From Bacillota bacterium (GTDB taxonomy: Bacteria > Bacillota > Clostridia > Lachnospirales > Lachnospiraceae), in contig JAEZNB010000078.1 of the NCBI GenBank assembly GCA_023441965.1, positions 32,426-96,425 of the forward strand: a DNA stretch of 64,000 nucleotides, read 5' to 3'. The notes beneath the pieces were generated by a model, which did not search any database, was not told the origin of the DNA, and saw only the letters and a program-made list of their open reading frames with translations. This document shows, in pieces, positions 51,503-60,408 of the stretch; position 1 is the stretch's first letter, and every line of letters begins with the position of its first letter. The translations under genes and the position numbers were made by a program.

Positions 51503-53560
51503 ATGATTGAATTAAGTGTAAACAAGTTAAGTAAATTCTATGGGGCCAACCAAATACTGAAGGAAATATCCTTTGATATTAAGAGCGGAGAGCGGGTTGG
51601 ACTGATCGGACAGAATGGTTGTGGCAAGACCACGATCTTCAAGATCCTCATGGGAATGGAGGAGTATCAGAGTGGGGAAATCAGCTTCAGGAAGGGAGCC
51701 AGGATGGGATATCTGAACCAGATTCCTGAATTCGGTGAGGGAATCACGGTTCAGGAGGTGCTGGAGGGTGCTTTTGAAGAGCTTTACCGGATGAAGCATA
51801 AGCTGCAGGAGCTGGAACGACAGTTTGCATATCTGCAGGAGGATAAGCTGAACAGGGCCTTGGAGCTTTACGGGAAGCTGACGGAACAGTATGAAAGGTC
51901 CGGGGGCTATGAAACAGAGATCAGACTTCATAAGACCACCGAAGGACTGCAAATAAACGATGTGATGCTGCAGCTGCCCTTTGACTGCTTAAGCGGAGGG
52001 GAGAAGACCAGGGTGATCCTGGCAAAGATTCTTTTAGAAGAACCGGATATTCTGCTGTTGGATGAGCCCAGCAATCACCTGGATCTGGCTGCAGTGGAGT
52101 GGCTGGAGGGCTTCTTGAGGGACTACAGGGGAACTGTGCTGGTAATCTCCCATGACCGTTATTTCCTGGATGCCGTGGTGACCAGAACCATAGAACTCTT
52201 TCCGGACCATGCAGAGCTTTATCAGGGGAATTACAGCTATTATGTGGCAGAGAAGGAGCGCAGATTTATCCTTGCACTAAAGAACTACCAGAATGAGCAA
52301 AAGAAGATTGAGCGCATGGAGGAGCAGATTGCCAGATACCGGATCTGGGGTGAGATGCGGGACAGTGAGAAGATGTTCAAGCGGGCGAAGGAGCTGGAGA
52401 AGCGGTTGGAGAAGATGGATACTCCGGTCAAGCCGGAATTGGAGAACCGTAAAATCCGTCTCAATCAAAAAACCATCGGAAGAAGCGGTAAGCTGGTGCT
52501 GGAGACAGAGGGAGCCGGCGTAAGCTTCGGGGACAAGGAGCTTCTGAAGGACATCAGCTTTACTCTCTTCTATCAGGACAGTGCCTGTATCCTCGGCAGG
52601 AACGGCTGTGGAAAAAGCACCTTCCTAAAGCTTGTGGTGGGAGAGCTGACAGCAGACCGAGGTGAGCTTAAGCTTGGAGCCCAGGTAAGGATCGGCTACC
52701 TGCCGCAGCAGGTGACTTTTGAGGATGAGAACCAGACCATACTGGAGTATTTCTCGAGACTTCATAATATCACGACCGGAGAAGCCAGGTCCCTGCTGGC
52801 AAAGGCTCTGTTTCTGAAGGAGGATGTGAATAAGAAGATCAGATTTCTGTCAGGAGGTGAGAAGAGCAGGCTGAAGCTGTGCTCTCTGACCTATGAAGGT
52901 GCTAACTTTCTGATTCTGGATGAGCCGACCAATCACCTGGACATTGATTCCAGAGAGGTACTGGAAGAAACCCTGATGAGCTTTCCGGGTACACTCCTTT
53001 TCGTTTCCCATGACAGATATTTCATCAATAAGGTGGCCGACAGAATCCTTACACTGGAGGAGGGGAGCATGCAGGTCTATGAAGGAGACTATTCCTATTA
53101 TCAGGAGGAGTCTAAGAAGGCTGCTGCCCGGAGGGCTGATGAGGCAAGTTCTAAGGAACCGGCATCTGCAACCCAAGAAAGAGCTTCGAAGAATTTGTCA
53201 GGTGCATCAAAGACCCTGGAGAGAGCACCTAAGGTTCTCGAAGCTGTACCGAAGACATTGAGAAAAACGCATAATAAGCAGGAAGGAACCATGGAACCGG
53301 AAGCTTCATTGAAGCAAACAGCAGGAAGGGCGCAAATAAACGGAGGTGCATATGGAAGCAGGAAGCTTCGGATACAGTTGGAGGCAGAGATTGAAACCCT
53401 GGAAGCAAGGAAAAGGGAGCTGGAAGAACTTATGGAAATAAGCAGTACAGATGCCATCCGGCTGAAGGAGCTTTTTGAAGAGCTTCAGCTGACAGAAGAC
53501 AGACTGACAGTCGTCTATGAGGAATGGGATAGAGCACTGGCAGCAGAAGAGCTGGCGTAA
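51503..53560 (+). CDS. ABC-F ATPase, possible ribosome-protection protein
   Basis: 685 residues, cytoplasmic, no membrane span. Two ATPase domains: GQNGCGKTT, LSGGEKTR, LLLDEPSNHLD (first) and GRNGCGKST, LSGGEKSR, LILDEPTNHLD (second). They are joined by a charged linker (about 245-325) that in ABC-F proteins enters the ribosomal E site. The C-terminus has a low-complexity Ala/Lys/Ser stretch (about 540-610) and a coiled coil (LEAEIETLEARKRELEEL). It could be antibiotic resistance (Vga/Lsa/VmlR-like) or a translation factor of the Uup/YdiF kind; the attenuator leader favours the first. GAGGT ribosome site. Confidence 0.85.
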   Translation: MIELSVNKLSKFYGANQILKEISFDIKSGERVGLIGQNGCGKTTIFKILMGMEEYQSGEISFRKGARMGYLNQIPEFGEGITVQEVLEGAFEELYRMKHKLQELERQFAYLQEDKLNRALELYGKLTEQYERSGGYETEIRLHKTTEGLQINDVMLQLPFDCLSGGEKTRVILAKILLEEPDILLLDEPSNHLDLAAVEWLEGFLRDYRGTVLVISHDRYFLDAVVTRTIELFPDHAELYQGNYSYYVAEKERRFILALKNYQNEQKKIERMEEQIARYRIWGEMRDSEKMFKRAKELEKRLEKMDTPVKPELENRKIRLNQKTIGRSGKLVLETEGAGVSFGDKELLKDISFTLFYQDSACILGRNGCGKSTFLKLVVGELTADRGELKLGAQVRIGYLPQQVTFEDENQTILEYFSRLHNITTGEARSLLAKALFLKEDVNKKIRFLSGGEKSRLKLCSLTYEGANFLILDEPTNHLDIDSREVLEETLMSFPGTLLFVSHDRYFINKVADRILTLEEGSMQVYEGDYSYYQEESKKAAARRADEASSKEPASATQERASKNLSGASKTLERAPKVLEAVPKTLRKTHNKQEGTMEPEASLKQTAGRAQINGGAYGSRKLRIQLEAEIETLEARKRELEELMEISSTDAIRLKELFEELQLTEDRLTVVYEEWDRALAAEELA

Positions 53561-53635
53561 CATGAAAATGATACGTGCCGGTGTATGACCGGAGGATGAA
53601 TAAAGGATAAAGAGAAGTGAAAGCAGGTCGTAAAG

Positions 53636-53693
53636 CAGATGATAAACCATAATAAGATCAGATGATAAAGCTGAGGATATTGCAGATGATAAA
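53636..53693 (+). repeat. Short direct repeats after the ABC-F gene
   Basis: CAGATGATAAA occurs at 53636, 53659 and 53683 (spacing 23-24) in a purine-rich non-coding stretch of about 230 bases with no gene visible. Confidence 0.5.
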
Positions 53694-53793
53694 GTAGAAG
53701 ATAAAGCAGATCATTACGCTGTGGATGGAATAGGTCATAAACAGAGGATAGAGTAGGTCATGATGTAGAAGCTGTATCAGGGATTCATAAAAG

Positions 53794-53846
53794 GGCAGCC
53801 TATGCTTCCCGCAACTTATATGTATCGGGAAATGGCATAGGCTGCC
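53794..53846. terminator. Large hairpin between ABC-F and the decarboxylase genes
   Basis: A perfect 12-bp stem (53794-53805 with 53835-53846) with a further inner stem TTCCCG / CGGGAA. It separates convergent genes and probably acts in both directions. Confidence 0.75.
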
Positions 53847-53958
53847 TTATGCTTCATCGTGATCCGGTTTACCGGCTCACTAATATATTTGGTGTCAAAA
53901 TTACATACAACTTATGTAGGTAGTCGGAGCAACCTACTCATGCTCTTGAAACACTCTA

Positions 53959-54117
53959 TTACGCTTCGTCTTCGGCACTCTCTTTCTTCTTGCCGGTAAT
54001 CTTAGCTAATAGGGTTACGATAAAAGTAAGTAACAGAATAACTACAAAGATACTGAGCATTCCCTTACCCATGACTTCAAGAGATATAATAAAATCCTCG
54101 CCCAATAAAGCTCTCAT
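53959..54117 (-). CDS. oadG: Sodium-pump decarboxylase gamma subunit (OadG family)
   Basis: 52 residues, below many ORF cut-offs. It has one membrane span (MLSIFVVILLLTFIVTLLA, about 20-38), preceded by LEVMGKGM and followed by a basic-then-acidic tail (KKKESAEDEA). This is the pattern of OadG/MmdD-type gamma subunits that anchor the decarboxylase. AAAGGAG lies 5-6 bases before the ATG. It follows the beta subunit gene on the same strand by 92 bases. Confidence 0.8.
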   Translation of the reverse strand: MRALLGEDFIISLEVMGKGMLSIFVVILLLTFIVTLLAKITGKKKESAEDEA

Positions 54118-54209
54118 AATGACTCCTTTCTTATAACAGACCAGCTTCTGATATCCTGATATCGTATGGATACAATGCTATGTCAGATACAGATCGATGG
54201 TTCCGGGCT

Positions 54210-55331
54210 CTAGCCCAGGATATCCAGTAATAATTTGATTACCACACCGCCTGCAACAACGGAACCGATCTGTCCGGATACGTTCGCGCTGATGGCATGC
54301 ATGAGCAGATGGTTGGAGGGATCCTCCTTCAGACCCATCTTCTGAACCACACGGGCTGACATGGGGAAGGCAGAGATACCGGCCGCACCTACCATGGGAT
54401 TGATCTTCTTACCCTTGGGAAGGAAGAGATTTAAGAGCTTGGCAAATAATACACCGCCGATGGTATCGAATACGAAGGCTACCAGACCCAGACCCATGAT
54501 CATCAGAGTCTTCCAGTTGATGAAGGCATCTGCCGTCATCTTGAAGGAAATCGTGATACCCAGTAAAAGGGTGATCAGATTGGGAAGTACGTTCTGTGCA
54601 GTATCAGACAGGGAATTTAAAACTCCGGATTCTCTGATCAGGTTACCGAACATCAGGAAGCCGACCAAAGCAACGGACATCGGAGCGATGATACCTGCGA
54701 TAAAGGTAACGATGATCGGGAAGAGGATCCTGGTCGTTTTGGACACTGACTTCGGATTATATTCCATACGGATCAGCCGTTCCTTACGGGTGGTCACAGC
54801 CTTGATAGCCATAGGCTGTACAATAGGCACCAGGGCCATGTAGGAATAAGCAGCCACGGCAATCGGACCCAGATAATCGGAATCCAGGATGTTAGCCACC
54901 AGAATGGAGGTAGGGCCATCCGCTGCACCGATGATACCGATGGAAGCCGCATCATTTAATTCAAAGCCAAGCAATACTGCAACTGAAATGGTCGCAAAGA
55001 TACCGAACTGAGCTGCCGCACCGAAGAGGAACATCTTCGGGTTGGAGAGCAGGGGTCCGAAGTCAATCATAGCTCCGATACCGATGAACAGGAGGATCGG
55101 TAATGCTTCGGAGGCATTAATGCCAGTCTCAAACAACCATTCAATGATACCCTCGTGACCTAATACTCCGGTGTCAGGAATGTTGACTAATATTGCACCA
55201 AGACCCATCGGAAGCAGCAGGGAGGGTTCCAGACCCTTAGAAATCGCCAGCCAGATCAGAACAAAACCGATCAGATACATGATACATTGTTGCCAAGTAA
55301 TATCCATAATACCTGACAATAGAAAATCCAT
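54210..55331 (-). CDS. oadB: Sodium ion-translocating decarboxylase beta subunit
   Basis: About 373 residues with nine to ten membrane segments; the Na+ channel subunit of oxaloacetate, methylmalonyl-CoA or glutaconyl-CoA decarboxylases. Family features: LLLPMGLGAILVNIPDTG, LLFIGIGAMIDFGPLLSNPK, GIIGAADGPTSI with the essential Asp, and GAAGISAFPMSARVVQKMG. The start is at 55331 behind AAGGAGG; the frame extends upstream without a ribosome site. No carboxyltransferase or biotin carrier is in the window. Confidence 0.93.
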   Translation of the reverse strand: MDFLLSGIMDITWQQCIMYLIGFVLIWLAISKGLEPSLLLPMGLGAILVNIPDTGVLGHEGIIEWLFETGINASEALPILLFIGIGAMIDFGPLLSNPKMFLFGAAAQFGIFATISVAVLLGFELNDAASIGIIGAADGPTSILVANILDSDYLGPIAVAAYSYMALVPIVQPMAIKAVTTRKERLIRMEYNPKSVSKTTRILFPIIVTFIAGIIAPMSVALVGFLMFGNLIRESGVLNSLSDTAQNVLPNLITLLLGITISFKMTADAFINWKTLMIMGLGLVAFVFDTIGGVLFAKLLNLFLPKGKKINPMVGAAGISAFPMSARVVQKMGLKEDPSNHLLMHAISANVSGQIGSVVAGGVVIKLLLDILG

Positions 55332-55760
55332 AATAACGTCCTCCTTAGCATGAGTGAATAGATAAAAACAAATAGATAAATTCAAAATCAAATTGGTTTC
55401 ATTGTAGTACAGGAGGGACAGGTATGTCAATGATGATTCGTAAGTTTTTGATAATCGGATGCTAAGTTTTTATCAGAATAAATGCTATTTTTTGTCATCT
55501 GCCTCTTCCAGTAATTGTATAAGGTAAATATCACGGAAAATTTTTTTTGACACTATGCAAGGTGGATAAAAACTCTGCGGAATATTTGTGAAAAACATAT
55601 AGTTTAGTTGGTAAATTATTGGTATTACAAGGAGGTAAATATACATAATGACATAAGTGATAGAACGAATAGTTTGCTATTGCACAAATTTTCTAAACAT
55701 GATAACATCAATGATGTGGCATAAAATAGCTAAAAAATATATGATAGGGAGATGAGCAAA
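55332..55760. other. AT-rich divergent intergenic region (oadB / hppA)
   Basis: A TTGACA near 55547 has no matching -10. A strong AAGGAGGT at 55629-55637 is followed 11 bases on by ATG-ACA-TAA, a two-codon frame, so it might be a leader or a decayed start. No gene was found. Confidence 0.35.
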
Positions 55761-57863
55761 TTGAATTTGACATTCTTTGAGTTAGCATCAATCGTGGTTT
55801 CCGTATTGGCTTTCGCTGCAGCATTCTGGCTCTATCGGTGGGTCGCAAAACAGCCTTCCTCCAATGCAAGAATAGCAGAAGTCGGTAAGCTTATCAGAAA
55901 CGGCGCAAATACCTTCCTTGCAAAGGAGTACAAGACTCTGCTGCGTTTCTGCTCCGTAGCAGCGATCCTGATCCTCCTTTTCCTTCCCTCTCCGATCTGG
56001 AAGGGTGATGTTGTGGAAAACATTACGATGGCTGTATCCTATATCTTTGGTACAGTGTTCTCCGGTATTGCGGGTAAGGTTGGTATCAGTATTGCAACAA
56101 TAGCAAATATCAAAGCAGCAGAAGCAGCAACCAAGGGAATAAAGCCCTCCTTCATGTCCGGTTACCGCGGTGGAGCGGTTATGGGTATGGCAGTAGTAGG
56201 CTCCAGCCTGCTCGGTGTTACTTTAGTTTATATGATTACCGGTGAAACTTCAGCTCTCTTAGGCTTCTCCTTCGGTGCCAGCTCCTTGGCTCTGTTTGCG
56301 AAGGCAGGAGGCGGTATCTTCACAAAGACGGCCGATGTCAGCGCAGACCTGGTTGGTAAGGTTGAACTGGGTATTCCAGAGGATGATCCCAGAAACCCTG
56401 CGGTTATCGCTGATAACGTAGGAGATAACGTAGGTGATGTTGCCGGTATGGGCGCAGATCTGTTTGACTCCAACGTAGCATCCATGGCAGCAGCTATGGT
56501 TATGGCAGCATCCGTCGGAAATCTGACGAAAAACATCAGTATGGTAATCTGTTATGCAGCAATCGGTTTATTGGCTTCCATTATCGGTGTATTTACCGCT
56601 AATATGAAGGAAGGCGGCAGCCCGACCAGAGCATTGAACACAAATACTTATGTGACGACTGTCATCTATGGCGTCTTAACAGCAGTTGCAACTTATTTCT
56701 TTGAGTTTGAATGGCGTATTTGGGCAGCCAGTGCAATCGGTCTGGTTGTTGGTACGGTTATCGGTATTGCCAGTGACTATTTCACGGATGATAGTAAGCC
56801 TCCGGTTCATAAGGTGGCTAAGGCCTGCGAATCCGGCCCCGCCTTTACGATTATCTCCGGTGTTTCCTATGGTTTACTTAGTGCACTTCCCGCTATGATC
56901 GGTATCGGTATTTCTGCTCTTGCCGCTTACTTTGTAGTGTCGCCTCTGGGTGCAGCAACAGGCAATGAGGTTGGATATGGTATGTTCGGTATCTCCATGG
57001 CAGCGGTTGGTATGCTCTCCATCGTTGGTATGATCATCTCCAATGATGCTTATGGTCCGATCGTAGATAATGCCCGTGGTCTGGTTGAGATGGGCGAATT
57101 GGGTGACAAGGCTCTTGAAATCACAGATTCCTTAGACAGTGCAGGTAACACCGTTAAGGCAGTAACCAAGGGCTTCTCCATCGGTGCTGCAGGTCTTACG
57201 GTTATCGCTCTCTTAGGTGCCTTTATTACTGAAGTAAATGATGCCGCTGAAGTACTTGGCGTAGCCGGAATTACCAATGGCTTTGATGTAACCAACCCTA
57301 CCGTATTCTTCGGTCTGCTGGTAGGTGCTGCGATTCCTCCGGTATTCTGTGCGATGCTGATGCTCGGTGTAGACCGTAACGCTCAGAGAATGGTTGCGGA
57401 GATTCACCGTCAGTTCAAGGAAATCGTTGGTCTGAAGGAAGGTAAGAAGGGTGTAACCCCTGAATATGATAAATGTATCGAAATTGCTACTCATGGCGCA
57501 ATCAAGGAGTTAATTCCTGCAGGTCTGCTGGCTATCGTATCCACCCTGCTGGTTGGCTTCATCGGTGGTGTTGAGGCTGTCGGTGGCTTTATTACCGGTA
57601 ATATCGTCAGCGGTCTGATCTTTGCATTATTCATGTCAAATGCAGGCGGTCTGTGGGATAACACCAAGAAGTATATAGAAGCAGGTCATCAGGGCGGTAA
57701 GAACTCTGTGGCTCACAAGGCCGGAGTTGTTGGTGATACGGTAGGTGATCCTTTCAAGGATACAGCCGGTCCTTCCATCAACACTCAGATCACGGTAGTT
57801 ACTCTGGTAGCTTCCCTGGCAGCATCCCTCTTCCTGCAGTTCAACATCATGAGCTTATTCTAA
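55761..57863 (+). CDS. hppA: Membrane-bound proton-translocating pyrophosphatase (K+-independent type)
   Basis: About 700 residues and around 16 membrane segments. It hydrolyses pyrophosphate and pumps ions. Catalytic motifs DVSADLVGKVE, NPAVIADNVGDNVGDVAGMGADLFDS and HKAGVVGDTVGDPFKDTAGPS are present. The residue after GNTV is Lys (GNTVKAVTKG); Lys here marks the K+-independent subfamily, whose known members pump H+. The TTG at 55761 is preferred because GGGAG ends 9 bases before it, whereas the ATG at 55752 touches the ribosome site. Terminated by a clear hairpin. Confidence 0.93.
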   Translation: MNLTFFELASIVVSVLAFAAAFWLYRWVAKQPSSNARIAEVGKLIRNGANTFLAKEYKTLLRFCSVAAILILLFLPSPIWKGDVVENITMAVSYIFGTVFSGIAGKVGISIATIANIKAAEAATKGIKPSFMSGYRGGAVMGMAVVGSSLLGVTLVYMITGETSALLGFSFGASSLALFAKAGGGIFTKTADVSADLVGKVELGIPEDDPRNPAVIADNVGDNVGDVAGMGADLFDSNVASMAAAMVMAASVGNLTKNISMVICYAAIGLLASIIGVFTANMKEGGSPTRALNTNTYVTTVIYGVLTAVATYFFEFEWRIWAASAIGLVVGTVIGIASDYFTDDSKPPVHKVAKACESGPAFTIISGVSYGLLSALPAMIGIGISALAAYFVVSPLGAATGNEVGYGMFGISMAAVGMLSIVGMIISNDAYGPIVDNARGLVEMGELGDKALEITDSLDSAGNTVKAVTKGFSIGAAGLTVIALLGAFITEVNDAAEVLGVAGITNGFDVTNPTVFFGLLVGAAIPPVFCAMLMLGVDRNAQRMVAEIHRQFKEIVGLKEGKKGVTPEYDKCIEIATHGAIKELIPAGLLAIVSTLLVGFIGGVEAVGGFITGNIVSGLIFALFMSNAGGLWDNTKKYIEAGHQGGKNSVAHKAGVVGDTVGDPFKDTAGPSINTQITVVTLVASLAASLFLQFNIMSLF

Positions 57864-57913
57864 TTCAATCATGGATGAAACAGTTGAAGTTCTTACTTCG
57901 GCTGAAGAAGACA

Positions 57914-57941
57914 GAGGCGGTAATCGACAGATTACCGCCTC
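57914..57941. terminator. Terminator between hppA and the AraC gene
   Basis: A perfect 11-bp stem GAGGCGGTAAT / ATTACCGCCTC with a 6-base loop and TTT after it; serves the convergent genes. Confidence 0.8.
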
Positions 57942-57975
57942 TTTGTATGAGAAGGATGATGATATTCTTTATACT

Positions 57976-58905
57976 TTATTCCTCTGTAATCAGCTCCAGC
58001 CTTTCTGGCACTGACGATGAACAGCTATTGATCGGAATATAGATATCCATTTCACAGTAGGAATCATCGCAGACAGATAAGTCCATTCTTTCAAAGTGGT
58101 AGGGTACAGGCTGCTTATGCTTGGTGTTCTGCATCCAATAATCCGTATAGTCATAGAGTTCCTTCATGGTTCTGTAGTTGAGCTGTAAGGGCGAGTGAAG
58201 ACCGACATAACGGAAGACAGCATATTCTAAGGCAGGCAGCTCCATCGTAACAAAGGGCGGTTCCGCTTTATTTAAGACCGTGGTCTCCACACAGGGGAGA
58301 TAATCATTGCTGATGTGAGCATTTGGAAGGTAGCGGATGACAGCCAGATAAATCTCCTCATGGATTCGGTTAGGAATCTTCATCATATACTGGCGACGGA
58401 AACGCATCGCAACCTTATTGGTTGTAGCATTCCTCAGATTCTCAACATGAAAGATCTCTTCCTTGATGCCCTGAACATAGAAAGAGGGCTTCATTACCAT
58501 CCGCGGCTGAATGACGAAGCCTTGATTTACTCCGGTCAGGGTCTTGGTGTCCAGCTTCTGTTCAATCGGAAGCTCGGTCTTCAATCTCCGGTACTTGGCC
58601 GGTGTAATACCGAAATAGTTCTGGAAGGCCCGTATATAGGACTGTTCATATTCAAACTGGTACTTGATGGCGATATCTATGATTTTCAGTCTGGAATGGA
58701 TGAGATCATGAAGGCTTAAGCTTAGCCGCCGTCCCCGGATATAGGAAATCAACGGTTTGTTGCAAATGGACTTAAACAGCCGTTCCAGGTGAAACTTCGA
58801 TAAGCCGGCCTTCTTTGACAATTCGTCAAGAGAAAGAGGATGCAATAGGTCCTCCTCAATGGTATCAATGATAGCTTCAATTAGAGATAACTGGTTTAGG
58901 TTCAT
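57976..58905 (-). CDS. AraC-family regulator with C-terminal GyrI-like effector domain
   Basis: 309 residues. Two N-terminal AraC helix-turn-helix motifs (LSLDELSKKAGLSKFHLERLFK; IDIAIKYQFEYEQSYIRAFQNYFGITPAKYR), then from about 125 a GyrI/Rob-like small-molecule-binding domain (VMKPSFYVQGIKEE; TMELPALEYAVFRYVG; YDYTDYWM; FERMDLSVCDDSYCEMDIYIPI). This order (Rob/MarA-like with GyrI) is common in multidrug-responsive regulators. Divergent from the esterase gene. Confidence 0.88.
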   Translation of the reverse strand: MNLNQLSLIEAIIDTIEEDLLHPLSLDELSKKAGLSKFHLERLFKSICNKPLISYIRGRRLSLSLHDLIHSRLKIIDIAIKYQFEYEQSYIRAFQNYFGITPAKYRRLKTELPIEQKLDTKTLTGVNQGFVIQPRMVMKPSFYVQGIKEEIFHVENLRNATTNKVAMRFRRQYMMKIPNRIHEEIYLAVIRYLPNAHISNDYLPCVETTVLNKAEPPFVTMELPALEYAVFRYVGLHSPLQLNYRTMKELYDYTDYWMQNTKHKQPVPYHFERMDLSVCDDSYCEMDIYIPINSCSSSVPERLELITEE

Positions 58906-59084
58906 AACAGATCCTTTCTAAAGGTATTCCTCATAGGAGCCTGCACTGTCGAAGACTTATCTGTAATTTTTCGTATTTTTCCTATCCATTCGCCTTCTGA
59001 AATAGCAAGAAATGTTAATTTCATCTGTTTCCATAATTATATAATAGGCCTTGTAATATGTAAAATAGAAAGGTAGGAAAATTG

Positions 59085-60230
59085 ATGAAAAAAAAGACAT
59101 TATTTTTATCAGGATGTTTGCTTGTGTTAATCGCCTTAACAGCATGCAAAAAGGAGGAAACGACAATGTTAAAGAATGAGGAACAGAAGGAGCCGGTAAC
59201 CACACCGGAGGTAACAGAGGAAAGCAAGGAAGTGAAAGAAGAGGCAGAGAAGGCAGAGGAGCCTAAGGAGCAGACCGAGACTGCTGCCGAGGAGCAGGTC
59301 AAAGAGGCAGTTGTCGAGGAAGTATATTACATTGATGAGACCTTCACCTCTACAGCCCTGGCTTCAGCAAAGGACGGAAGCAGTCCGACGAAGCAGCTTA
59401 AGGTTTATCTGCCACCCAGTTATTATTCCTCGGGGAAAAACTATCCAGTGGTATATTTCTTTCATGGCTTTGGAGACAGTATGAGCTTTATTGCTGCCCG
59501 TAAGCATTATTTTAATCAGTTTATGATAGAGGAAGGGTCAAAGGAATTTATCGTTGTAGAGGTGGATGGCAGCAGGGCGAATACAACCCAGGGATCCTTC
59601 TGGATGAACTCACCGGTCACAGGTATGTGGGAGGATTATGTCATGGATGAGATTATCCCTTATATAGACAAGACCTATCATACCATACCCAAAGCGGAAT
59701 CCAGGGGAATTGCCGGATATTCCATGGGAGGCTATGCAAGCCTTAACCTGGCCATGAGGCATCCGGATGTATTCTCTTCTGTACTTTCCCTGTGCCCCGG
59801 TGTGCTGAAGAAGGGCTCGATGCAGCTGGCAATGAGTTCCTGGAAGGGTGATAATACCTTCCTGACCTGCTATGGACAGACCTTTGCGCCGAATGAGGCT
59901 AAGGAAAATATGTGTGATATCCCTACCTTGGATGGCACGCCGGAGGACAACGAAATTATTGCGAAGTGGGAGAACGGCTTCAGTAACTGGAATGAGAAGC
60001 TGGATGCCTACTTGGCCAAAAACACACCTTTAAAAGCAATCCATGTACTCAAGGGGACCCAGGATTATTATCGCTGGATACCGGAAGGCTGTGATGATCT
60101 GTCCGCACTGATGACCGAAAAAGGAATTGAACATACGATGACAGATCTGAACATTGGCCATTACTTCCCTACAGGCTATGAGAAGGATTATTTTGTCCCC
60201 TTCTTCTCAGAAAACCTGGTAGCTGAATAA
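59085..60230 (+). CDS. Alpha/beta-hydrolase esterase lipoprotein (Fes/CE1-like)
   Basis: About 381 residues. Lipoprotein signal LTAC with Cys21, then a Glu/Lys/Thr-rich linker (25-85) that may span the wall. The esterase domain has YFFHGFGDS, nucleophile Ser in GYSMGGYASLNLAM, and a C-terminal GHYF His. It resembles feruloyl/acetylxylan esterase-type CE1 and enterochelin-esterase proteins. Substrate not certain; cell-surface plant-ester cleavage fits. The ATG at 59085 is used; AGGTAGGA upstream. Confidence 0.82.
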   Translation: MKKKTLFLSGCLLVLIALTACKKEETTMLKNEEQKEPVTTPEVTEESKEVKEEAEKAEEPKEQTETAAEEQVKEAVVEEVYYIDETFTSTALASAKDGSSPTKQLKVYLPPSYYSSGKNYPVVYFFHGFGDSMSFIAARKHYFNQFMIEEGSKEFIVVEVDGSRANTTQGSFWMNSPVTGMWEDYVMDEIIPYIDKTYHTIPKAESRGIAGYSMGGYASLNLAMRHPDVFSSVLSLCPGVLKKGSMQLAMSSWKGDNTFLTCYGQTFAPNEAKENMCDIPTLDGTPEDNEIIAKWENGFSNWNEKLDAYLAKNTPLKAIHVLKGTQDYYRWIPEGCDDLSALMTEKGIEHTMTDLNIGHYFPTGYEKDYFVPFFSENLVAE

Positions 60231-60285
60231 TAGCTGAAGAAGGAGGATTAGCAAAAAAGCAGCCGCATATTTATCAGGAGTTTAG

Positions 60286-60314
60286 TTGCCATTTCATGGA
60301 TGATGTTGTATAAT
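60286..60314 (+). promoter_or_regulatory. Promoter of the TPR lipoprotein gene
   Basis: TTGCCA (60286-60291), a 17-base spacer and TATAAT (60309-60314), 94 bases before the start. Confidence 0.7.
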
Positions 60315-60408
60315 GATAATCAGACAACAAGATATAGTGATTATTGATATACAAAGGACGTCCCATGTCCGTGACCCATATTATTTAAGACAAACACGGA
60401 GGGTGGCA

